The notes beneath the pieces are model-generated. The model did no database searches, was not told the DNA's origin, and saw only the letters and a list, made by a program, of their open reading frames with translations. Source: UBA2030 sp049969475 (GTDB lineage Bacteria > Bacteroidota > Bacteroidia > Bacteroidales > TTA-H9). Taken from it: 43,544 nt of DNA. Positions 1-7,003 of the stretch are shown piece after piece (positions within the stretch are counted from its first letter, which is position 1; each line of letters starts with the position of its first letter). The position numbers and the translations under genes were made by a program. Location: NCBI GenBank assembly GCA_049969475.1, contig JBMFOU010000027.1, positions 1 through 43,544 of the forward strand, written 5' to 3'.

Positions 1-148
1 TTTGAGTTCTTCCGTCCATCCAAAACGTAGTGAACGGATAGTTGCTCGAGTTGGTGCCTGTACCAATGGTAACAGTCACAGCCTGTGCTGATACTGCCCA
101 AAGCAATGTAAGGGTAAATACCAAAGTGTACTTTAGAAAGTGCTTCAT
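1..148 (-). CDS. Secreted protein, N-terminal fragment cut by the window edge
   Basis: A reading frame starts with ATG at 148 on the minus strand and runs off the left edge, giving 49 residues. It begins MKHFLKYTLVFTLTLLWAVS followed by AQA, a clear Sec signal peptide with a likely cleavage after SAQA. The mature start reads VTVTIGTGTNSSNYPFTTFW, which resembles the opening of large Bacteroidota surface or type IX-secreted proteins that begin with a 'TIGTGT' stretch. Only the start is visible, so domains and function cannot be judged. It lies 126 bases downstream of the aldehyde dehydrogenase on the same strand and may have its own promoter. Confidence 0.6.
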   Translation of the reverse strand, partial: MKHFLKYTLVFTLTLLWAVSAQAVTVTIGTGTNSSNYPFTTFWMDGRTQ

Positions 149-274
149 AAACGTTGGAATTTGGTTTAACTTGGTTTTAAAAAACTATGAAATTGAACTT
201 TAAAGTATGAACTACAGAATAATACATTTAAGGATCCCATAACGGGTGATACACACTGACATATAAAACGTTTC

Positions 275-1693
275 TTAGAATTCCTTTACCAGGATTTTAG
301 GCTCAAGCATATCAAGCAGGGCATATTTAATGCCTTCACGGCCCATTCCAGAATCTTTTACCCCGCCATAAGGCATGTGATCCACCCGGAACGTAGGCGA
401 ATCATTGATTATGAGTCCGCCCACTTCAAGTTTTTGGAAAGCGAGGTTGATTTCGCGCAGGTCGTAGGTAAAAAGTCCGGCTTGCAGTCCGTAACGGCTG
501 TTGTTAATCTCCTCCAAAGCTCCTTCGAAATCTTCGTAGGGATCGACAAGCACCACAGGGCCAAACACTTCCTCATCAAGGATTTTCATGCCCGGTCGGG
601 CTCCGGTTATCACTGTGGGTTCGAAATAATTATCCTTACGCCTTCCGCCACAGACCACCCGGGCACCGGCTTCCAGGGCCTCAAGGGTCCATTGCTCTAC
701 CCTTTTTGCATTCTCTCCATCAATCATTACCGAAATATCTGTTGCAGGGTCGAGCGGGTCACCGTATTTGAGGGATTTAACCCCTTCCACAAAACGGTTG
801 AGAAAATTATGATACAACGAAACGTGGACCAGTATGCGTTGGGTATGAATACATACCTGTCCAGCGTAAGAAAATCCACCAATCAACGCCTTGCCAACGG
901 CAAGATCGAGAGCGGCGGTAGGAGCTACAATCATTCCGGCATTTCCTCCCAGTTCGAGCACCACACGTTTGCGGCCGGCACGGGCTTTCAAATCCCAACC
1001 GACTTCGGCCGACCCGGTGAAACTAAGTAACCGGATCCGTGGATCGGTAACCAGCAGGTCGCCGGCCTTTCGCTTTGCAGGTATAATGTTGACCATGCCC
1101 CGGGGTAGTTCTGCTGCGGCTATGATGCGCGCCAGGGCAAGGGTGCTCAGGGGGGTTAATGAAGAGGGTTTTAAAACAATGGGACATCCGGCAGCAATAG
1201 CCGGAGCAATTTTATGGACTGCAAGATTCAGTGGAAAATTAAAGGGTGAAATACCCGCCACAGGCCCAATTGGAAAATATTTTACCCAACCCTCTTTTCC
1301 CAGGCCTGCAGGGGTGTGATCCAGGCTTAAATATTCTGCAGGTAAACGTTTACATTCTTCGGCAGCGGCCTTGAATACCTCGATGGCCCGTCTTACCTCT
1401 GATAAGGCGTATTTATGCGGCTTGCCGGCTTCGCGAGCGATGAGCCTTACCCATTCATCCTGTTTACGGCTGAGCTGTTCTGCAATAAACATCAAGGCAT
1501 TGTAACGTTTGAAAACAGGCAATTGAGCGGCTTCTTCGCGACAGCGATGAGCTGCAACAATGGCTTCTTCTACCCTTTCTGCTTCGCAGAGGTAAGTCGT
1601 GCCAACGACCGAACCATCAAAAGGGCTCCTAACCTCAAGGAGTTCATAGCCTTCCCTGAAAGTTCCATTAACCCAAGGATAGAGTAGTTCCAT
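275..1693 (-). CDS. NAD(P)-dependent aldehyde dehydrogenase
   Basis: A 472-residue protein of the aldehyde dehydrogenase superfamily, which oxidises aldehydes to carboxylates with NAD(P)+ in the cytosol. The catalytic set is complete: oxyanion Asn152 in SPFNFPLN, general base Glu247 in VLELGGN, nucleophile Cys281 in AGQVCIHTQR, the cofactor loop SFTGSAEVGW near 224-233, and EEVFGPV near the C-terminal third. Length is normal for the family. The sequence is of the broad lactaldehyde / succinate-semialdehyde / glyceraldehyde-3-phosphate type, so the substrate cannot be named. It is a single gene on the minus strand with no partner that would indicate a pathway, and no TAnnTTTG element was found just upstream. 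Confidence 0.9.
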   Translation of the reverse strand: MELLYPWVNGTFREGYELLEVRSPFDGSVVGTTYLCEAERVEEAIVAAHRCREEAAQLPVFKRYNALMFIAEQLSRKQDEWVRLIAREAGKPHKYALSEVRRAIEVFKAAAEECKRLPAEYLSLDHTPAGLGKEGWVKYFPIGPVAGISPFNFPLNLAVHKIAPAIAAGCPIVLKPSSLTPLSTLALARIIAAAELPRGMVNIIPAKRKAGDLLVTDPRIRLLSFTGSAEVGWDLKARAGRKRVVLELGGNAGMIVAPTAALDLAVGKALIGGFSYAGQVCIHTQRILVHVSLYHNFLNRFVEGVKSLKYGDPLDPATDISVMIDGENAKRVEQWTLEALEAGARVVCGGRRKDNYFEPTVITGARPGMKILDEEVFGPVVLVDPYEDFEGALEEINNSRYGLQAGLFTYDLREINLAFQKLEVGGLIINDSPTFRVDHMPYGGVKDSGMGREGIKYALLDMLEPKILVKEF

Positions 1694-1755
1694 CTGTTAA
1701 ATATTTGCCGCGATTTCCAAAAGGTGCAGAACTACCCTTATGACGCAATTTTTTC

Positions 1756-1999
1756 AAAACGTTGCCTGAGAATTTCACAAAATAATGAAAAAAATTCTCA
1801 TAAAATTATTAAACACCTGAAAGCCAAACAAAAAAGCGGAGGAAAACTGCTGTTCAGACCCTCCGCCTCACCTCACACACAGGATTTTGTTTAACTGGGA
1901 TATCTGTGCACCGGAAAAAACCACACTTAATCTTTGAAGCTTTCCGGATAATGATCCCTAATAAAGTGAAGACTCCATAATTTCGAAAACGTTGCCTGA
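1756..1999. repeat. Direct repeat AAAACGTTGCCTGA, two copies flanking about 216 bases
   Basis: The 14-mer AAAACGTTGCCTGA occurs at 1756-1769 and again at 1986-1999, both preceded by TTTC. The period is 230 bases. The copies bracket the structured stretch at 1830-1950. They could be binding sites or the footprint of a small insertion or duplication; nothing further supports either. Confidence 0.5.
1830..1866 (-). terminator. Rho-independent terminator read on the minus strand, possible end of a small RNA
   Basis: GCGGAGG (1836-1842) pairs with CCTCCGC (1860-1866) around a 17-base loop. On the minus strand it is followed at once by six U residues (1835-1830). No minus-strand protein gene lies upstream, because rplU is on the plus strand. 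It may therefore end a short non-coding RNA that would include the CCGGAAA/TTTCCGG hairpin at 1911-1947. No minus-strand TAnnTTTG element was found, so the RNA itself is a guess. Confidence 0.4.
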
Positions 2000-2031
2000 A
2001 ATCAGAAAAAAATTTTTTGAAATCAAAACCA

Positions 2032-2061
2032 TTGGAGGTTTGAAAAAAAGTTCTAACTTTG
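2032..2061 (+). promoter_or_regulatory. Bacteroidota-type promoter of rplU-rpmA
   Basis: A -33-like TTGG (2032-2035) is followed 18 bases later by TAACTTTG (2054-2061), a match to the -7 consensus TAnnTTTG, and then C. The start codon of rplU is 44 bases downstream. This placement also rules out an upstream start at 1992 for rplU. Confidence 0.7.
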
Positions 2062-2105
2062 CACCTCCAAAATTTTCAGCAATAATTATAAAATCCATCA
2101 GGGAA

Positions 2106-2420
2106 ATGTACGCAATTGTTGACATCGCCGGAAAGCAAATGAAGGTTGAAAAAAACCGTGAATACTATGTTAACCGCCTTCGGGGCGAAGAAGGAGCTGA
2201 AGTTGTTTTCGGCAACGTGCTGCTAATTGAGGATGAAGGAAAGGTGAAGGTTGGACAACCTACGATTAATGGTGCCGTCGTTAAAGGTATAATTACCGCC
2301 CACCTGAAAGCCGATAAGGTGCTCATCTTCAAAAAGAAACGCAGAAAAGGATATCAGACGCTCAACGGCCACAGGCAGCCCCTAAGCCGTGTAAAAATTG
2401 AAGAAATCACAGTGGGCTAA
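2106..2420 (+). CDS. rplU: 50S ribosomal protein L21
   Basis: The 104-residue product begins MYAIVDIAGKQMKVEKNREY, the typical L21 opening, and ends with the K-rich motif FKKKRRKGYQTLNGHRQPL seen in the family. L21 binds 23S rRNA in the large subunit. The frame stays open upstream to 1992, but that extension would cover the promoter at 2032-2061 and is not L21-like, so the ATG at 2106 is chosen. The gene is followed after 34 bases by rpmA, the usual L21-L27 pair, and both share the terminator at 2748-2777. Confidence 0.97.
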   Translation: MYAIVDIAGKQMKVEKNREYYVNRLRGEEGAEVVFGNVLLIEDEGKVKVGQPTINGAVVKGIITAHLKADKVLIFKKKRRKGYQTLNGHRQPLSRVKIEEITVG

Positions 2421-2454
2421 TTTTATCTATTGGAATCAATAAAATCATAATAAT

Positions 2455-2724
2455 ATGGCTCATAAAAAAGGTGCCGGTAGTTCACAAAACGGCAGAGAAT
2501 CCGAAAGCAAACGACTCGGTGTGAAAATTTTCGGTGGACAGTTTGCCAAAGCTGGTAACATTATTATTCGCCAGCGGGGTACCAAGCATCACCCCGGAAT
2601 CAACGTGGGAATGGGCAAAGACCACACACTCTTTGCACTTACCGATGGTATAGTAGAATTCCGCCGCAGGAGAAACGACAAATCTTACGTTTCCGTTATA
2701 CCCCTGAGCAATCAGGAAAATTAA
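2455..2724 (+). CDS. rpmA: 50S ribosomal protein L27
   Basis: This 89-residue protein opens MAHKKGAGSSQNGRESESKR and contains GGQFAKAGNIIIRQRGTKHH, the standard L27 sequence. L27 lies near the peptidyl-transferase centre of the 50S subunit. The basic N-terminal segment starts directly after Met without the Firmicutes-type cleavable extension. It is second in the rplU-rpmA operon and is followed by a strong terminator. Confidence 0.97.
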   Translation: MAHKKGAGSSQNGRESESKRLGVKIFGGQFAKAGNIIIRQRGTKHHPGINVGMGKDHTLFALTDGIVEFRRRRNDKSYVSVIPLSNQEN

Positions 2725-2747
2725 TGGTTTTAAATGGCTTTAAGGTT

Positions 2748-2777
2748 ACCCGGTCCGATGAGTGGCCGGGTTTTTTA
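2748..2777 (+). terminator. Rho-independent terminator after rpmA
   Basis: ACCCGG (2748-2753) pairs with CCGGGT (2766-2771) around a 12-base loop that can add wobble pairs, followed by a run of T. It separates the ribosomal-protein operon from serS. Confidence 0.8.
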
Positions 2778-2793
2778 TTCCATAAGGCCGCCG

Positions 2794-2801
2794 TATTTTT
2801 G
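2794..2801 (+). promoter_or_regulatory. -7 promoter element of serS
   Basis: TATTTTTG (then C) matches TAnnTTTG and ends 17 bases before the serS start codon. No clear -33 element is visible because the rpmA terminator occupies that position. Confidence 0.55.
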
Positions 2802-2818
2802 CTAAAAAATTCAAACCC

Positions 2819-4090
2819 ATGATACCGCTTCAAACTTTAAGGGAAAAGCCTGATTATGTTGTTGAAAGACTGAAAATTAAGAATCTAAACGCTTCAGATA
2901 TTGTTCACCAGATACTTTCCCTCGACGAAGAAAGAAGGAAAACGCAGAAGACCCTGGATGAAAAACTGGCTGAATCGAATCAGCTGGCCAAAGAAATAGG
3001 AGTTCTTTTCAAGCAAGGCCGTACTGATGAGGCCCATGAGTTAAAAAACCGCACGGCCCAATTAAAAGAAGAGACGCGGGTGCTCTCAGAAAAGCTAACC
3101 ATCGTAGAAAAAGACATAGACGAACTCATAGTTAAGCTTCCCAACATGCCCGATGAAAGGGTACCTGCCGGGAAAACCGCTGCTGACAATGTTGTGGTAA
3201 TGCAGGAGGGAGAAATACCCGCCCTAAACAGCGATGCGCTTCCCCATTGGGAATTAGCCCAAAAATACAACCTCATTAGTTTCGAACTGGGAGCCAAGGT
3301 CACTGGAGCAGGCTTCCCTTTTTATTTAGGCAAAGGGGCCAAACTTCAAAGGGCACTCATTTCGTTCTTCCTCGATGAAGCCACCCGGGCCGGATTCCTG
3401 GAGTTTGAGCCCCCTCTTCTGGTCAATGAAGATTCTGCCTTTGCTACGGGCCAATTGCCCGATAAAGAAGGACAAATGTATCAGGTAACCCTCGACAACC
3501 TTTATCTGATACCCACTGCCGAAGTACCCGTCACCAATCTATATCGCAACATGGTGTTGAAGCACACCGACTTACCCGTTAAGCTCTGTGCTTACTCTGC
3601 CTGCTTCCGACGTGAGGCAGGTAGCTATGGGAAAGACGTAAGGGGACTCAACCGCCTCCACCAATTCGATAAAGTGGAGATTGTAGAAATAGCACATCCT
3701 GACATAAGCTTTCAGGTGCTCGATGAAATGACTGCCCATGTGGCCGGCCTCTTGCGAAAACTTGAACTCCCCTTCCGTATGGTGAAACTTTGCGGTGGCG
3801 ATATGAGCTTTACCTCTGCCCTCACCTATGATTTTGAAGTATATTCCGCTGCACAGCAAAAATGGCTTGAAGTGAGCTCGGTTTCCAATTTTACTGACTA
3901 CCAGGCCAATCGACTCAAACTGAGGTTTAAAGATGTAGATGGAAAAACCCGGCTGGCACACACCCTCAATGGCAGTGCCCTGGCCCTGCCCCGCATCGTA
4001 GCTGCCTTGCTAGAAAACAACCAGACCTCAGAGGGCATACGCATTCCCAGGGCTCTTATTCCTTACACAGGTTTTGAGCTAATCGACTAA
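2819..4090 (+). CDS. serS: Serine--tRNA ligase
   Basis: A 423-residue class II aminoacyl-tRNA synthetase that charges tRNA-Ser with serine in the cytosol. The first ~110 residues form the long antiparallel coiled-coil arm, rich in Glu, Lys and Leu, that grips the long variable arm of tRNA-Ser. The catalytic domain has motif 2 in CFRREAGSYGKDVRGLNRLH, the FTDYQANRLKLRF stretch, and motif 3 near the C-terminus in IRIPRALIPYTGFE. Length is normal. It is a single gene with its own promoter. A tRNA-Ser(GGA), one of its substrates, lies at 12642-12729. Confidence 0.97.
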   Translation: MIPLQTLREKPDYVVERLKIKNLNASDIVHQILSLDEERRKTQKTLDEKLAESNQLAKEIGVLFKQGRTDEAHELKNRTAQLKEETRVLSEKLTIVEKDIDELIVKLPNMPDERVPAGKTAADNVVVMQEGEIPALNSDALPHWELAQKYNLISFELGAKVTGAGFPFYLGKGAKLQRALISFFLDEATRAGFLEFEPPLLVNEDSAFATGQLPDKEGQMYQVTLDNLYLIPTAEVPVTNLYRNMVLKHTDLPVKLCAYSACFRREAGSYGKDVRGLNRLHQFDKVEIVEIAHPDISFQVLDEMTAHVAGLLRKLELPFRMVKLCGGDMSFTSALTYDFEVYSAAQQKWLEVSSVSNFTDYQANRLKLRFKDVDGKTRLAHTLNGSALALPRIVAALLENNQTSEGIRIPRALIPYTGFELID

Positions 4091-4258
4091 ACCCAAAACC
4101 TACAGCGAAATAAAGTATCTCCCATCGACATATTTCAGGAAACAAGGAAGCCCAAAACACAGTCTTCTGTCAGGCACATAACCGCAGAGCTAAAAGTAAA
4201 CTACTCGGCCGGGATACCCGGCAGGTCAATTATCGAAAATGCCTGAATCATCATACAT

Positions 4259-4310
4259 CCCTGGCCGGCTGCGATATCATTTCAGAAACAACTGCTGGCC
4301 GGGGTTTTTT
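4259..4310 (+). terminator. Possible terminator after serS
   Basis: CCCTGGCC (4259-4266) can pair with GGCCGGGG (4297-4304) with one wobble pair, followed by TTTTTT (4305-4310). The 30-base loop is long, so support is moderate. The next promoter element begins two bases later. Confidence 0.4.
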
Positions 4311-4311
4311 G

Positions 4312-4319
4312 TAATTTTG
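4312..4319 (+). promoter_or_regulatory. -7 promoter element with a possible leaderless start
   Basis: TAATTTTG matches TAnnTTTG. Only four bases (TCGC) separate it from the ATG at 4324. Transcription is expected to start a few bases after the element, so the mRNA may have little or no leader. Confidence 0.55.
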
Positions 4320-4323
4320 TCGC

Positions 4324-6174
4324 ATGCGCAAACCTCTGATTCATCTATTCATATTTGCCCTGTTTGTGCTTTTCATGCCAGGACTGACCACATTATTACG
4401 GGCCCAGGTGCGACAGGGAAATCCTCCTTCCAAGCAGCAAACTGCTTTCCAGTTTTATCAGCAGCGCGATTTTAAGTCGGCGCTACCGCTTTTTCAGGAA
4501 CTCTATGAGAGTGCTCAGGGAAGCAGCATGTATCCTTATTATCTCCAATGCCTTATCGAAACAAAAAATTTCAATCAGGCCGAAGAGGTTGTAAAAAAAG
4601 AATTAAAAAAGACTCCCAGTCAGCAGCGTTTGGAGGTGGATTTGGGTTATGTTTATCTTATGTCGGGGAAAAATGAGAAGGCGCAGCGAACTTTCGAGAA
4701 TGCCATTCGCTCGGTGGATAAAAATCCGCAGGCAGCCTCTCCTCTGGGTATGGCTTTCAGAGCATACAGCCTCAACGAATATGCCCTCAGGGTTTACATG
4801 AAAGCCCGCGAGGTGATGAAAGACCCCAATGCTTTTGCCTTGGAAATTGCAGGCATTTATGAAGCCACAGGCGATTTCCGCAAAATGACCGATGCATTTA
4901 TGGACATTCTGACCACCACACCGGGCCAGATGGCCAATCTGCAGGCTCGCTTGCAGTTTTACTTGAGTCAGTTGCCTGAACCAGAGAATCAGGAATACCT
5001 CTGGAATACGCTGCGCGACAGGGCGAAGAAGAATCCCTCAGCTATCGTATTTCAGGAAATGCTCTATTGGTATGCCACCCAGCAACGAAAATATGATGAA
5101 GCCATCGAGGTGGCCTTGAAATTAATAAAACAAAACAATGAAGATGGAAGCCGATTGCTGTCCCTGGCTCGTAACTGCATAATCGATGGTTTGTACGATC
5201 TAGCTCTGAAGGCCCTGACCCCTCTCTATGCGCAGGGCCGTAACCACCCTTTTTGGACTGAAATTGCGAAAAGCTATTTTACGGCTCGCTACGAACAAAT
5301 AACACATACCAATCCGACTCCCCAGAAAGAAATCAAGGAATTGGCAGAGGAATTGGACCGTTTTTTGACGCGGGAAGGGAACAACACCCGAACCGTGGAG
5401 ATTGTGCGTTTGAAAGCTCTTATTGAGGGACGCCTTAAGCAACAGCCGCTGGAGGCTATCGAAATACTCAAAAACTGTCTAAACCTGAGCGGATTGACAC
5501 CCCAGGGTATCTATCAATTAAAAAATGACCTGGCAGAAATGTATGTACTGGCCCATGAACCCTGGGAAGCCGCACTAATATACGCACAATTGGAACGAGA
5601 CCTAAGCAACAGCCCTGAGGGCGACGCAGCCAAACTGGCTTATGCCCGGTTGATGTACGAACTGGGCGAATACCGCTGGGCCCTGATGCACCTCAACCTG
5701 CTTAGGGGAGCCACAGATAAACTGACGGCTAACGACGCCCAGGAACTCTGGTTTTTCATAAACACAGGTCTCGATTATGATTCCAGCGGCCTATTGCTCG
5801 ACTATTTTGGGAGTGCAGCCTTATTGAAAAAACAACGAAATTATCAGGCAGCCCTGCAAACACTCGACAGTGTTATAATGGCCTCGCCACTGGGTTGGGG
5901 AGCCGATTATGCCTTACTCGAAAAAGCACGCATTTACAAAGAATTAAAACAAACGAAGGAAGCCGACTCACTATATTCCAGGGTGGCAAGGGTATATCCT
6001 TCAGGCCTGGCAGCCGACGACGCACTCATTGAACTGGGTGAAATGCGGGAATCAGAGAATAACCAGAGTGGTGCCCTTGAGGCTTACGAAAAACTGGTAA
6101 TTGAACAACCCGGAAGTTTTTGGGTGGAAAAAGCCCGTCAAAGAATCAGTACTCTCCGCTATGGAAAAAAATAA
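4324..6174 (+). CDS. Secreted tetratricopeptide-repeat protein
   Basis: A 616-residue protein with an N-terminal signal peptide (hydrophobic FIFALFVLFMPGLTTLL, then RAQ at about residue 28) followed by helical repeats over nearly the full length. TPR-like units are visible, for example AFQFYQQRDFKSALPLFQEL near 40 and a C-terminal set including YPSGLAADDALIELGEM and NQSGALEAYEKLV. It is probably a periplasmic scaffold; no catalytic motif is seen. Its last 14 bases overlap the start of rsmA, suggesting co-transcription. The start at 4324 is supported by the signal peptide and the adjacent promoter element. The exact role is unknown. Confidence 0.8.
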   Translation: MRKPLIHLFIFALFVLFMPGLTTLLRAQVRQGNPPSKQQTAFQFYQQRDFKSALPLFQELYESAQGSSMYPYYLQCLIETKNFNQAEEVVKKELKKTPSQQRLEVDLGYVYLMSGKNEKAQRTFENAIRSVDKNPQAASPLGMAFRAYSLNEYALRVYMKAREVMKDPNAFALEIAGIYEATGDFRKMTDAFMDILTTTPGQMANLQARLQFYLSQLPEPENQEYLWNTLRDRAKKNPSAIVFQEMLYWYATQQRKYDEAIEVALKLIKQNNEDGSRLLSLARNCIIDGLYDLALKALTPLYAQGRNHPFWTEIAKSYFTARYEQITHTNPTPQKEIKELAEELDRFLTREGNNTRTVEIVRLKALIEGRLKQQPLEAIEILKNCLNLSGLTPQGIYQLKNDLAEMYVLAHEPWEAALIYAQLERDLSNSPEGDAAKLAYARLMYELGEYRWALMHLNLLRGATDKLTANDAQELWFFINTGLDYDSSGLLLDYFGSAALLKKQRNYQAALQTLDSVIMASPLGWGADYALLEKARIYKELKQTKEADSLYSRVARVYPSGLAADDALIELGEMRESENNQSGALEAYEKLVIEQPGSFWVEKARQRISTLRYGKK

Positions 6175-6955
6175 ACCTACAACACCCCAAGGGCGGGTAA
6201 AAGCCAAAAAATGGCTGGGCCAGCATTTTCTAACCGACGCAAACATTGCGCGCAACATTGCTGAAAGCCTGCAATTCAGAGGATCCGTACTGGAAATCGG
6301 CCCCGGCATGGGAATGCTTACGCAATTTCTGCTCGAAAACCCCGAGATCGACCTCAAAATTATTGAAATAGACGCTGAAAGCTGCGATTACCTGCTACAA
6401 AAGTATCCTCAGCTCGAAAACCGCTTGCTGAATGCTGATTTTTTGCAACTCCAGCCCACGGAAATATTCCCCGAAGCTTTTGCCATTATTGGTAATTTCC
6501 CCTACAATATTTCCTCTCAGATATTGTTCAAGGTGTACGAACATCCTGAGTTTATTACAGAAATTACAGGAATGTTTCAACGCGAAGTAGCCCGCCGTAT
6601 TGTTTCTCCTCCCGGTAACAAAGATTATGGAATTCTGAGTGTTCTGCTTCAAACCTACTATCATTGCGAGTACCTCTTTACGGTTTCAGAAACTGTATTT
6701 TCCCCTCCGCCCAAGGTAAAATCGGGAGTCATACGACTTACGCGAAAAAAAAACCTTCCATCCGATTTTCCCAAAGAATTATATACTCAGCTGGTTAAAG
6801 CGGCCTTTAACCAACGCAGGAAAACCCTCAGGAATGCCCTCCATGGCTTTCAATTTCGAAATCTTGAAGCCGTAGAACCTTGGATGGGCAAACGCGCCGA
6901 ACAACTGTCGTATATGGATTTTTTGGAACTTACCAGGCAGGTGAAGACCTGTTGA
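6161..6955 (+). CDS. rsmA: 16S rRNA (adenine-N6,N6)-dimethyltransferase RsmA/KsgA
   Basis: A 264-residue methyltransferase that dimethylates two adjacent adenines in helix 45 of 16S rRNA using SAM. QHFL at 21-24, the SAM motif LEIGPGMGMLT at 44-54, acidic motif IEID near 68-71 and the catalytic NFPYN at 112-116 (the family's NLPYN) are all present. The frame remains open upstream to 6101, but the ATG at 6161 gives the normal KsgA N-terminus and a 14-base overlap with the upstream TPR gene. Length is usual for the family. Confidence 0.95.
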   Translation: MEKNKPTTPQGRVKAKKWLGQHFLTDANIARNIAESLQFRGSVLEIGPGMGMLTQFLLENPEIDLKIIEIDAESCDYLLQKYPQLENRLLNADFLQLQPTEIFPEAFAIIGNFPYNISSQILFKVYEHPEFITEITGMFQREVARRIVSPPGNKDYGILSVLLQTYYHCEYLFTVSETVFSPPPKVKSGVIRLTRKKNLPSDFPKELYTQLVKAAFNQRRKTLRNALHGFQFRNLEAVEPWMGKRAEQLSYMDFLELTRQVKTC

Positions 6956-7003
6956 GACGAAATCCGTAATTTTACCTGCCCAATTTATAGTAATTATCAA
7001 GGG

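Larger units (their letters stand above)
1694..2031. other. Intergenic stretch between divergent aldehyde dehydrogenase and rplU
   Basis: No protein-coding gene is visible. The stretch holds a hairpin with a U-run when read on the minus strand (1830-1866), a second inverted repeat CCGGAAA (1911-1917) / TTTCCGG (1941-1947), and two copies of AAAACGTTGCCTGA 230 bases apart. These are listed separately. Confidence 0.5.

Noticed and set aside
377..1030. 217-codon open frame on the plus strand over the aldehyde dehydrogenase gene
   Set aside because: It is the antisense of a well-conserved gene, has no recognisable domain and no promoter or ribosome site.
1992..2105. In-frame extension upstream of rplU
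   Set aside because: It would be translated from sequence containing the promoter at 2032-2061 and does not resemble L21.
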